Source: Christensenella sp. UBA767 (GTDB taxonomy: Bacteria; Bacillota; Clostridia; Christensenellales; CAG-917). Taken from it: a stretch of DNA of 5,562 nucleotides. A program made the translations under genes and the position numbers. Positions 1 to 5,562 of the stretch are shown piece by piece. Positions within the stretch are counted from its first letter, which is position 1. Every line of letters starts with the position of its first letter. Location of the stretch: NCBI GenBank assembly GCA_002297185.1, contig DBJV01000044.1, forward strand, positions 3,651-9,212. The letters run 5' to 3'. The notes under the pieces were generated by a model, which made no database searches, was not told the origin of the DNA, and saw nothing but the letters and a program-made list of their open reading frames with translations.

Positions 1-1
1 A

Positions 2-607
2 CGCCACGCATTGAGTTCGGAAGAGGACTTGTTCGCTGCGGTCGGATACGGCGGAATTACGACCAATCAAGTTCTTACGAGAATAATCGAGGGCTTTAAG
101 AAGGAAGATCACTCTCCGCAACAACAAATTCCCACCGTACCCGTGCAAGAGCAGAAACCGCACAAACACTCCAAGAGCGGCGTGCTTATCAACGGCAACG
201 CAAACTTCACGGTGCGTATGGCGCAATGCTGCTCGCCCGTCCCCGGTGACGATATTATCGGATATATCTCCAGAGGCAGGGGCGTGTCCATTCACCGCAA
301 GGATTGTCCGAACGTCAAGGGAATGGAAGAAGAGCGTCTTATTCAGGCGAGTTGGGACAGCGACGGCGAGGAGATGTTCAACGCAACGCTCATCATAACC
401 GTTGAGAACAAGGACGGCGTTATCGCGTCCATAACCGCGCTTATCGCAAACGCAAGACTTAATATCGTGGCGGCAAACGCAAGGCTCGAGGATAAGACGG
501 GACTTGGCGAATTTACCGTAACCGTACAAATTAAGCAGGGCAGCGTGCTTGAAGAACTCGTAAAGAAAATCCGCGCTATCGACGGCGTTGTCGAGGTGCA
601 TAGATGA
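2..607 (+). CDS. relA: RelA/SpoT-family (p)ppGpp synthetase/hydrolase, C-terminal part (5' truncated)
   Basis: This is the C-terminal regulatory end of a long RSH protein, which makes and/or breaks down the alarmone (p)ppGpp in the stringent response. The frame is already open at the left edge, so the gene begins outside the window and the catalytic HD and synthetase domains are not visible. About 201 codons remain. Counting from the TTG codon at 11: residues 5-21 (EDLFAAVGYGG, then NQV) match the end of the helical region. Residues 34-57 are a Gln/Pro/His-rich linker. Residues 68-101 carry the conserved zinc-finger/CC (RIS) motif, with MAQCCSPVPGDDIIGY and then HRKDCPNV; the paired cysteines are encoded at 227-232. 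Residues 126-198 form a C-terminal ACT domain (VENKDGVIASITALIA). In the family this end senses ribosome and tRNA state and restrains the catalytic half. Family membership is very sure. Whether the enzyme is bifunctional cannot be seen. The stop codon overlaps the start of the next gene. Confidence 0.95.
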   Translation, partial: RHALSSEEDLFAAVGYGGITTNQVLTRIIEGFKKEDHSPQQQIPTVPVQEQKPHKHSKSGVLINGNANFTVRMAQCCSPVPGDDIIGYISRGRGVSIHRKDCPNVKGMEEERLIQASWDSDGEEMFNATLIITVENKDGVIASITALIANARLNIVAANARLEDKTGLGEFTVTVQIKQGSVLEELVKKIRAIDGVVEVHR

Positions 608-1287
608 TAAACGATTTGAGATTTTTCCATCTATACACGGGAAAACTGGGAACTAATACGTATATCGTTATAAACGGCGACAGAGGATTCGTCGTCGATC
701 CCGGCGGCGAGGCAGCGCAGATTGCGGAGATTTTTAAGGACGCAAAAGCCAAAATCGACGCTATATTGCTCACTCACGCACACTTTGACCATATCGCAGG
801 CGTTGCGCCGCTTTTGAAAATAGTTTGCACCGACGAAAAGGGCAACTACGACGAGAGCAAAGCCCCTGCGGTGTTCTTGCATAAGGACGAGGTCGAAAAG
901 ATAAATTCTTACAAGAATATGGGCTTTTCCGTTGACGTAAAGGTGGAAAAGTTTGTGCCTGACGTGCTACTCCGCGGTGGCGAAACGCTGAAAGTGGCAG
1001 GGCTTGACGTCAAGGTTATTCACACCCCGGGACACGCAAAGGGTAGTGTGTGCTACGTGGTGGGCAACAAGATTTTCGTGGGCGATACCATATTCTTTAT
1101 GTCCTACGGACGTACTGATTTTTACGACGGAAACGCAAAAGATATCAAAAATTCAATCGTCAACAAACTCTTTACCCTAAAAGGCAACTATACGCTTTTG
1201 ACGGGACACGGCGAGCCTACGACGCTTGATTTTGAAAGAAAAAACAACCCCATTATAGAGAAAAACGCTTATAAACCCATAGACTGA
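604..1287 (+). CDS. Metallo-beta-lactamase-fold hydrolase, glyoxalase II-like (YqgX/YcbL type)
   Basis: This is a 227-residue cytoplasmic metallo-hydrolase with no signal peptide or membrane segment. It has the full set of MBL-fold metal ligands: HxHxDH as H58, H60, D62, H63 (LLTHAHFDH), H144 in TPGH, D161 in VGDT, and H202 in TGHGEPT. The GRTDF segment at 169-173 and the N-terminal VDPGGE (31-36) are typical of the small glyoxalase II-like branch, which includes Bacillus YqgX and enterobacterial YcbL. Those proteins are thought to hydrolyse thioesters such as S-lactoylglutathione, but the natural substrate in glutathione-poor anaerobes is uncertain, so I give no gene symbol. The ATG at 604 lies inside the ATGA overlap with the RSH stop. 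It has a GAGGTG ribosome binding site at 593-598, five bases upstream, inside the preceding coding region. The overlap suggests translational coupling and one mRNA with the RSH gene. In many Clostridia a D-aminoacyl-tRNA deacylase gene (dtd) sits between these two; it is absent here. Confidence 0.9.
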   Translation: MINDLRFFHLYTGKLGTNTYIVINGDRGFVVDPGGEAAQIAEIFKDAKAKIDAILLTHAHFDHIAGVAPLLKIVCTDEKGNYDESKAPAVFLHKDEVEKINSYKNMGFSVDVKVEKFVPDVLLRGGETLKVAGLDVKVIHTPGHAKGSVCYVVGNKIFVGDTIFFMSYGRTDFYDGNAKDIKNSIVNKLFTLKGNYTLLTGHGEPTTLDFERKNNPIIEKNAYKPID

Positions 1288-1301
1288 CAAAAGAAAAGCC
1301 A

Positions 1302-2711
1302 ATGATTGATTTTCACATCTCAAACGAAGAATACCTCAACGATTTGATGGAACTCGTGCGCCCGTTCGAAAGCAGAACAGACGTTGATTTGAAACTCGAC
1401 GTTGATTATGCAAGGCAAAAAAATGCCATTAGAATATCGGTTTATTCTGACTATTTTGAAAATTTCCAAAAGCATTACGCTTTCCCCATAAAGAGTAAAA
1501 ACGAACTTGAACGCAAGCGCAAAGAAAAGCGATTTTTGAAAATCGCCATATATCGCACGCTCTCGTTTTTGACGGGCGTAAACCTTCCGTACGGTTGTCT
1601 TACGGGGATAAGACCTACCAAGTTGTTTCTTGAAATTCAAAACGACTTCGAGGACTACGGAAAGAGCGCAAGGGAAGTGTTTTTGGACGATTACAGCGTG
1701 AGCGAAGACAAGGTCAATCTCGTTGAAAAAATCGTCAACGTGCAAGCCCCGATACGCAACAAATCGAGCAAGGAGTACGACGTATTCGTGTTTATTCCGT
1801 TCTGCCCGACAAGGTGCGCTTATTGCTCCTTCGTATCCCTCCCGATAGACAAGCTAAGAAAGCTCGTCGAGCCGTACGTGGAGTGCCTTATAAGAGAACT
1901 CGAACAGGCAAAAGAGTTGATTAGAAGTAGGAAATTGAAGATTAGAGCCGTATATGTGGGAGGCGGAACGCCGACTTCCATAGGCGCACAGGCTCTTGAC
2001 AGAGTTTTGGAGCATTGCCACTTCGACGCAAGGGAATTTACCGTCGAGGCAGGACGTCCCGATACCATTGACGAGGACATAGTTGCGGTTATGCAAAAGC
2101 ACGGCGTAACGCGCGTTTCAGTCAATCCGCAGACCTTCAACGACAAGACTTTGGAAATCATAGGCAGGCGACACAAGAGCGCGCAGACGTATAATGCGTA
2201 TATGCTCGTAAAGGACAAATTTGACGTGAATATGGACTTGATTGCGTGCCTTCCGGACGAAACTTTTGAGGACTTCAAGCGCAGCGTGGATATTGCCGTC
2301 GCACTCGATCCCGAAAACATAACGGTGCATACGCTTTATATGAAAAAAGGCTCTGCGCTAAAGCAGGGCGGATACGACAACACCGATTTCGAGACGGCGT
2401 CTCAAATGGTGGATTATGCGTATTCTAAACTGACGGAATCGGGTTACGAGCCGTATTATATGTACCGCCAGAAATACACGAGCGGAAACCTTGAAAACGT
2501 CGGTTACGCAAAGCCGAACAAGGCGTGCATCTACAACGTGGATATTATGGAAGAGGACACGTCCATAATAGCAAACGGCGCAAACGCCATATCCAAAAAG
2601 TGGAATAAAAAGCAAAATCTCATCACCAGATGCGCCAACTACAAAGAGCCGCTCGAGTACGTCAAGCACATAGACGAGATGTTAAAGAGGCAACACGATT
2701 TTTGGCTTTGA
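1302..2711 (+). CDS. hemZ: HemZ-type radical SAM protein (coproporphyrinogen III dehydrogenase-like)
   Basis: This is a 469-residue radical SAM protein of the HemN/HemW/HemZ superfamily. After an N-terminal domain of about 155 residues (conserved LPYGCLTGIRPTKL at 95-108, typical of HemZ), the radical SAM core starts at FIPFCPTRCAYCSF. C168, C172 and C175 form the CxxxCxxC site for the 4Fe-4S cluster that cleaves S-adenosylmethionine. GGGTPT (220-225), VEAGRPDTI (248-256), VNPQTF (274-279) and GRRH (288-291) follow, with a HemZ-like C-terminal NVGYAKPNKACIYN (399-412). HemZ is annotated as oxygen-independent coproporphyrinogen III oxidase in haem synthesis. Residue 177, where E. coli HemN has its fourth cysteine (CYFCGC), is Phe, as in HemW and other HemZ proteins, so true oxidase activity is uncertain. 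The ATG at 1302 follows the upstream stop by 14 nt with only a purine-rich AAGAAAAG upstream and no strong Shine-Dalgarno sequence. The length and N-terminus fit the family. The gene is probably co-transcribed with the two genes before it. Confidence 0.9.
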   Translation: MIDFHISNEEYLNDLMELVRPFESRTDVDLKLDVDYARQKNAIRISVYSDYFENFQKHYAFPIKSKNELERKRKEKRFLKIAIYRTLSFLTGVNLPYGCLTGIRPTKLFLEIQNDFEDYGKSAREVFLDDYSVSEDKVNLVEKIVNVQAPIRNKSSKEYDVFVFIPFCPTRCAYCSFVSLPIDKLRKLVEPYVECLIRELEQAKELIRSRKLKIRAVYVGGGTPTSIGAQALDRVLEHCHFDAREFTVEAGRPDTIDEDIVAVMQKHGVTRVSVNPQTFNDKTLEIIGRRHKSAQTYNAYMLVKDKFDVNMDLIACLPDETFEDFKRSVDIAVALDPENITVHTLYMKKGSALKQGGYDNTDFETASQMVDYAYSKLTESGYEPYYMYRQKYTSGNLENVGYAKPNKACIYNVDIMEEDTSIIANGANAISKKWNKKQNLITRCANYKEPLEYVKHIDEMLKRQHDFWL

Positions 2712-2750
2712 GAAAAATTTGATTAAAGCGAAAAAATCACGCTAAAACGG

Positions 2751-2786
2751 TTTACTTTATTTTTTGTATATGTTAATATACACACG
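2751..2786 (+). promoter_or_regulatory. Candidate sigma-A promoter for rpsO, with extended -10
   Basis: A -35-like TTTACT (2751-2756, 4/6 to TTGACA) is separated by exactly 17 bp from a -10-like TAATAT (2774-2779, 4/6 to TATAAT). A TG dinucleotide one base upstream of the -10 (2771-2772) makes an extended -10. The predicted start is near 2786, giving a leader of about 84 nt. The surrounding DNA is AT-rich and no convincing terminator for hemZ lies upstream, so readthrough from the hemZ transcript is also possible. The call rests on sequence match and spacing only. Confidence 0.5.
2765..2782. repeat. Perfect 7-bp dyad over the rpsO -10 region
   Basis: TGTATAT (2765-2771) is the exact reverse complement of ATATACA (2776-2782), with a four-base GTTA spacer. 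The dyad covers the whole candidate -10 element, so its size and place fit an operator for a dimeric regulator. It is built largely of alternating T and A, so chance symmetry in AT-rich promoter DNA is a real alternative. No regulator is identified. Confidence 0.4.
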
Positions 2787-2869
2787 TACTTTCGACGAGG
2801 TTGCGACAATACTCCGAGTCGTTACTTGGTTGAAAGCGAATCATTTATCCAACGAAGGAGGCAAAAACA
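2786..2869 (+). promoter_or_regulatory. Structured rpsO 5' leader that can sequester its ribosome binding site
   Basis: The leader ends in a strong AGGAGG (2856-2861), eight bases before the rpsO ATG. CUCC (2812-2815) plus UCGUU (2819-2823) can pair with GGAG (2857-2860) plus AACGA (2851-2855), giving nine pairs around a small internal loop and burying the Shine-Dalgarno sequence. The same CUCC...GUCG stretch can instead pair upstream with CGACGAG (2793-2799), forming seven pairs with a three-base bulge and freeing the ribosome site. A third small helix, UUGG (2826-2829) with CCAA (2849-2852), competes for part of the same bases. S15 is known to repress its own translation through leader structures in several bacteria, so an autoregulatory S15-binding leader is the natural guess. 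The pairings are seen by eye; the regulation is inferred. Confidence 0.4.
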
Positions 2870-3133
2870 ATGGATAAAACTACGAAACAAGAAATTATAG
2901 CAAAGTATGCTCGCAAAGAGGGCGACACCGGTTCTCCGGAAGTTCAAATCGCACTTTTGACTGCACGTATCTCTGAGCTTACCGCTCACCTCAAGAATCA
3001 CCCCAAAGATCACCACAGCCGTCGCGGCCTTCTCATGATGGTCGGTCATAGAAGAGGTCTTTTGGATTATCTCAAGAATATGGACATCGAAAGATACCGT
3101 GCAATCGTCAGCTCTCTCGGTTTGAGAAAGTAA
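2870..3133 (+). CDS. rpsO: 30S ribosomal protein S15
   Basis: This encodes ribosomal protein S15, a primary binder of the 16S rRNA central domain that nucleates assembly of the 30S platform and touches the 50S subunit through an intersubunit bridge. The 87-residue length is normal for the family (88-89 is typical). The signature GDTGSPEVQIALLT lies at residues 18-31, the rRNA-contacting loop DHHSRRGLL at 47-55, and the family ending IERYRAIVSSLGLRK at 73-87, on an all-helical protein rich in basic residues. The start is fixed by an ideal AGGAGG with eight-base spacing. The gene follows a structured leader, ends just before a strong intrinsic terminator, and is followed by pnp, the conserved bacterial order rpsO-pnp. 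G63 stands where many homologues carry a third consecutive arginine (RRG instead of RRR), a minor variation. The identification is essentially certain. Confidence 0.99.
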   Translation: MDKTTKQEIIAKYARKEGDTGSPEVQIALLTARISELTAHLKNHPKDHHSRRGLLMMVGHRRGLLDYLKNMDIERYRAIVSSLGLRK

Positions 3134-3139
3134 AAATTT

Positions 3140-3168
3140 CGGGTGTGGTTTACGCACCCGTTTTTTTT
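3140..3168 (+). terminator. Intrinsic terminator after rpsO
   Basis: CGGGTGTG (3140-3147) pairs with CGCACCCG (3153-3160) through eight base pairs including one U-G wobble. The loop is five bases (GTTTA), and eight uninterrupted Ts follow directly (3161-3168). It begins seven bases after the rpsO stop codon (TAA, 3131-3133). Such a strong terminator in the rpsO-pnp gap means pnp either depends on partial readthrough or has its own promoter. I find no convincing promoter in the remaining 83 bases. Confidence 0.92.
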
Positions 3169-3251
3169 GCGGAATTATCCGCACAATAATAAAAAATAAA
3201 ATGCCGAAAGGCAATATTCGGGAATGACGGAATTCCCAGAAGGAGAAATTT
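3169..3251 (+). promoter_or_regulatory. Hairpin-rich pnp 5' leader and ribosome binding site
   Basis: Three small hairpins lie between the rpsO terminator and pnp. GCGGA/TCCGC (3169-3173 with 3178-3182) has a four-base loop. TGCC-GAAA-GGCA (3202-3213) has a GNRA tetraloop. GGGAAT/ATTCCC (3220-3225 with 3232-3237) is extended by TTC/GAA (3217-3219 with 3239-3241) across a bulged A. The last one abuts and slightly overlaps the ribosome site AAGGAG (3240-3245), which is six bases before the ATG at 3252. In E. coli, PNPase represses itself through RNase III processing of a leader hairpin, so a similar post-transcriptional control is plausible. The stems here are short, and whether RNase III acts on them is unknown. 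Confidence 0.4.
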
Positions 3252-5366
3252 ATGGAAAAAAGAATTTTCAAAACAACGGTAGGCGGCAGAGAAATGACCG
3301 TCGAAACAGGCGCATACTGCGGACAATCCAACGGTTCTTGCATCGTGCGTTGCGGTGACACTGTGGTTATGGTAAACGCAACGACGAGCAAAGCACCGCG
3401 TGACGGTATGGACTTTTTCCCTTTGAGCGTTGACTACGAAGAGAAAATGTACGCAATCGGCAAAATCCCCGGCGGATTTAAGAAGAGAGAGGGCAGAGCA
3501 AGCGACAAGGCGATCCTTACGTCACGTCTTATCGACCGTCCTATTCGTCCGCTTTTCCCGAAGGGACTTTACAACGACGTCACGGTTATCGCAACGGTTT
3601 TGTCCGTTGACACCAACATTCCGCCGGAAGTTTTCGGTATGATAGGTTCGTCCGTTGCGCTTTCTATCAGCGATATACCTTGGGCAGGCCCGACGGGTTC
3701 TGTCGTAGTCGGTATGGTTGACGGCGAGTACGTTATCAACCCCGACAGCGCACAACGTGCAAAATCCCGCCTCACGCTCAACCTCGCAGGCACGAAAGAC
3801 GCTATCATGATGGTTGAGGCAGGCGCAGACGTGATTACCGAACAAGAGATGCTCGGCGCAATCATGTTCGGTCACGAAGAAATCAAGAAGATCGTCGCTT
3901 TCATCGAAGAGATCCAAAAAGAGGTCGGCAAACCCAAACTCGACATTGAACTCGAACACATTCCCGACAACATCAACGAGGCTGTAAGAGCGTACGCAAA
4001 CGAGAAGATGGATTACGTTCTCGAGGCGTTTGACCGTTACGAGAGAGAGGCGAGAGAGGACGCACTCAACGAGGACGTGCTTGCTCACTTCGCAGATCAA
4101 TTCAACGACGAGGCGAAAAAGACCAAATTCATCCTTGACAGCCTCTACTATCTCAAGAAAGAGAAAGTCCGTGCAAAGATTTTGGACAACGGCGTACGTC
4201 CCGACGGAAGAAAGCTTACAGAAATTCGTCCGATTTGGTGCGAAGTCGGTATGCTCCCGAGAGTTCACGGCAGCGCAGTCTTTACTAGAGGACAAACGCA
4301 GGCTTTGACCACTTGCACGCTCGGCACGATCAGCGAGGCTCAAAAGCTCGAAGGTCTTGACGACGACTACTACAAGAGATACATGCATCAATACAACATG
4401 CCCGGTTACTCCACAGGCGAGGCAAAAGCACTTAAGAGCCCGGGACGTCGTGAAATCGGTCACGGCGCACTTGCAGAACGCGCTCTCGAGCCTGTTCTTC
4501 CCAGCGAGGACGAATTCCCGTACGCAATCCGCACGGTATCCGATATTTTGAGTTCCAACGGTTCAACCTCTCAAGCATCCGTTTGCGGCAGCACGCTCGC
4601 ACTTATGGACGCAGGCGTTCCTATCAAAGCACCCGTCGCAGGTATCGCAATGGGGCTTATCAAGAACGAAGAGAGCCACAAAGTCGCAGTTCTTACCGAT
4701 ATCCAAGGTCTTGAGGACTTCCTCGGCGACATGGACTTCAAGGTTGCAGGTACGACGGAAGGTATCACCGCAATCCAAATGGATATCAAGATCAAGGGCA
4801 TCGATGAGGAAATCCTCACTCGCGCTCTCGAACAAGCTCGTCTCGGCAGACTCGAGATTTTGGGCAAGATGCTCGCAACTCTTCCCGGACCGCGCGCAGA
4901 ACTCAGCAAGTTCGCTCCCAAGATCGTGTCATTCTCAATCGATCCCGACAAGATTCGTGACGTCATCGGCACGGGCGGCAAGACCATCAACAAGATCATC
5001 GAAGATACCGGCGTAAAGATCGACATCAACGACGAGGGTATGATCTTCATCGCATCCAGCGACGACGCAGCAATCAAGAAAGCTCGCACCATCATCGAGA
5101 ACATCGTTCGCGACGTAGAGGTTGGCGACGTCTATGAAGGCAAAGTCACCAAGATCATGGAAAACGACAAGGGACAATTTGGCGCATCCGTCAACTTCGC
5201 ACCCGGCAAAGACGGCATGATTCACATCTCCAAACTTTCCGACCAACGCGTCGAAAAGGTCACGGACGTAGTCAACGTCGGCGATATCGTTCTCGTAAAG
5301 GTAATTAAAATTGACGAAAAGCACAGAGTTGACCTTCGCCTTAAAGAAGTGCTTGCGAAAGCCTAA
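3252..5366 (+). CDS. pnp: Polyribonucleotide nucleotidyltransferase (PNPase)
   Basis: This is a 704-residue PNPase, a trimeric cytoplasmic 3'-5' exoribonuclease that uses phosphate to release nucleoside diphosphates during mRNA decay and can run in reverse to add tails. Visible order: a first RNase PH-like domain (about 1-225, with FFPLSVDYEEKMYAIGKIPG at 55-74 and KKREGRAS at 77-84), a helical linker (about 240-310), and the catalytic second RNase PH domain (about 313-550). In the latter, GVRPDGR is at 314-320, SSNGSTSQASVCGS is at 434-447, and LEDFLGDMDFK is at 487-497. There, D489 and D495 match the catalytic metal-binding aspartates D486 and D492 of E. coli. A KH domain with the GxxG loop GTGG (573-576) and an S1 domain (about 622-700, GKDGMIHISKLS) follow. 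The length is normal (E. coli 711), with no extended acidic tail. The AAGGAG site at 3240-3245 fixes the start. The final codons lie within an inverted repeat that continues downstream. Confidence 0.99.
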   Translation: MEKRIFKTTVGGREMTVETGAYCGQSNGSCIVRCGDTVVMVNATTSKAPRDGMDFFPLSVDYEEKMYAIGKIPGGFKKREGRASDKAILTSRLIDRPIRPLFPKGLYNDVTVIATVLSVDTNIPPEVFGMIGSSVALSISDIPWAGPTGSVVVGMVDGEYVINPDSAQRAKSRLTLNLAGTKDAIMMVEAGADVITEQEMLGAIMFGHEEIKKIVAFIEEIQKEVGKPKLDIELEHIPDNINEAVRAYANEKMDYVLEAFDRYEREAREDALNEDVLAHFADQFNDEAKKTKFILDSLYYLKKEKVRAKILDNGVRPDGRKLTEIRPIWCEVGMLPRVHGSAVFTRGQTQALTTCTLGTISEAQKLEGLDDDYYKRYMHQYNMPGYSTGEAKALKSPGRREIGHGALAERALEPVLPSEDEFPYAIRTVSDILSSNGSTSQASVCGSTLALMDAGVPIKAPVAGIAMGLIKNEESHKVAVLTDIQGLEDFLGDMDFKVAGTTEGITAIQMDIKIKGIDEEILTRALEQARLGRLEILGKMLATLPGPRAELSKFAPKIVSFSIDPDKIRDVIGTGGKTINKIIEDTGVKIDINDEGMIFIASSDDAAIKKARTIIENIVRDVEVGDVYEGKVTKIMENDKGQFGASVNFAPGKDGMIHISKLSDQRVEKVTDVVNVGDIVLVKVIKIDEKHRVDLRLKEVLAKA

Positions 5367-5498
5367 GCGCACTATTTAGCGAATAACTTCGGCAGAGCCA
5401 CGCCTCGACAACTCATTTACGGTTAGTAAATTAGGGTTGCCGAGAGCGTGGCTCTTTCTTGTTCTTCATCTAAATATTGCGCTTAGGACTTCCGCAAG
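5352..5498. repeat. Large near-concentric inverted repeat spanning the pnp 3' end
   Basis: The outer arms are CCTAAGCGCACTATTTAG (5362-5379) and its reverse complement at 5470-5487, matching at 17 of 18 positions. Similarity continues outward: CTTGCGAAAG (5352-5361) matches the complement of 5488-5498 with one substitution and one extra base. The inner arms AGAGCCACGC (5394-5403) and GCGTGGCTCT (5446-5455) pair perfectly. Outer 18-mer and inner 10-mer arms share exactly the same centre (5424.5). The 14-base segments between them are only weakly similar. The left arm contains the last codons and the stop of pnp. It could be a small palindromic mobile or repeated element (MITE- or REP-like), or the residue of an inverted duplication between convergent genes. 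No transposase or clear target-site duplication is visible. The symmetry is directly seen; its origin is open. Confidence 0.7.
5394..5467 (+). terminator. Long-hairpin intrinsic terminator after pnp
   Basis: This is the inner part of the inverted repeat. A perfect 10-bp stem AGAGCCACGC/GCGTGGCTCT is followed inward, after a bulged A at 5445, by CTCGACAAC/GTTGCCGAG (5404-5412 with 5436-5444, eight of nine paired). At the tip is ATTTAC/GTAAAT (5415-5420 with 5426-5431) with a five-base loop. The T-rich run TTTCTTGTTCTTC (5455-5467, nine Ts of 13) follows the stem, so it should stop plus-strand transcription 27 bases after pnp. The minus strand has no T-run after the stem, so it is probably not bidirectional. 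At 62 nt the hairpin is much longer than a minimal terminator. Confidence 0.7.
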
Positions 5499-5562
5499 AA
5501 CTGAAACTTATTAACGGTATGTGCAACTTCAAGGACGGAACTTCGAGCCGCAACGGCGGCGA
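5499..5562. other. Unassigned right-edge sequence
   Basis: No gene can be called here. On the plus strand a frame is open from 5474 to the edge with a TTG at 5477 and an ATG at 5519, but neither has a Shine-Dalgarno sequence and the peptide is unrecognised. On the minus strand a frame runs in from the right edge and stops at TAA (5485-5483), ending ...NKFQFLRKS. If real, this would be the end of a gene convergent with pnp. Base composition rises in GC at the very end (CCGCAACGGCGGCGA), which hints at coding or structured sequence beyond the window. Confidence 0.2.

Noticed and set aside
2726..2745. Possible terminator for hemZ (AGCG 2727-2730 with CGCT 2740-2743)
   Set aside because: Only four base pairs, a nine-base loop and no T-run directly after it; too weak to call.
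3175..3202. Promoter for pnp with -10 TAAAAT (3197-3202) and -35 TTATCC (3175-3180)
   Set aside because: The -10 matches at 5/6 but the -35 at only 3/6 with 16-bp spacing, in an A-rich stretch where such matches are common.
2822..3391. 189-codon minus-strand frame covering rpsO and the pnp start
   Set aside because: It runs antisense through rpsO, its terminator and the pnp leader. The peptide looks like non-coding translation.
3522..4463. 313-codon open frame on the minus strand inside pnp
   Set aside because: It lies fully antisense to a certain gene, has no recognisable domain and no good ribosome site, and is explained by the codon bias of pnp leaving the opposite frame free of stops.
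5361..5488. Integron attC recombination site
   Set aside because: The imperfect palindrome and GCCTAAG/CTTAGGA ends recall attC, but the essential AAC/GTT core triplets are absent at the ends and pnp is a housekeeping gene, not a cassette.
5352..5498. Insertion sequence or CRISPR repeat
   Set aside because: There is no transposase frame, no clear target-site duplication flanking the arms, and no regularly spaced direct repeats.

Overview
The window looks like a piece of chromosome from an anaerobic Clostridia-like bacterium (Bacillota). The reasons are a long bifunctional-type Rel/SpoT C-terminus followed by a YqgX-type metallo-hydrolase and a HemZ-type radical SAM protein, strong AGGAGG-like ribosome binding sites, and a short PNPase. 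The exact lineage cannot be told from the sequence. All confidently identified genes are on the plus strand and all are housekeeping genes.

Layout. (1) Positions 1-2711 hold a compact operon-like run: the 3' end of a (p)ppGpp synthetase/hydrolase gene, a metallo-beta-lactamase-fold hydrolase that overlaps it by 4 nt (ATGA), and, 14 nt later, hemZ. (2) Positions 2712-2869 are a 158-nt gap with a plausible extended -10 promoter inside a dyad and an approximately 84-nt leader that can fold over the Shine-Dalgarno sequence. The gap leads into rpsO (ribosomal protein S15). (3) rpsO ends at a textbook intrinsic terminator, followed by a hairpin-rich leader and then pnp (polynucleotide phosphorylase). 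This is the widely conserved rpsO-pnp pair, and in well-studied bacteria both genes control themselves through their mRNA leaders. (4) Downstream of pnp lies a large, nearly concentric inverted repeat (about 5352-5498). Its inner 62-nt hairpin followed by a T-rich run looks like the pnp terminator. Its outer arms reach into the last codons of pnp. (5) The last about 64 bases cannot be assigned to a gene.

Functional links. The first block joins the stringent response with two metabolic enzymes of less certain substrate. The second joins translation (S15) with RNA decay (PNPase). I see no CRISPR, tRNA, rRNA, transposase or phage gene. No new multi-gene system is evident. The least explained structure is the concentric palindrome after pnp, followed by the rpsO leader.
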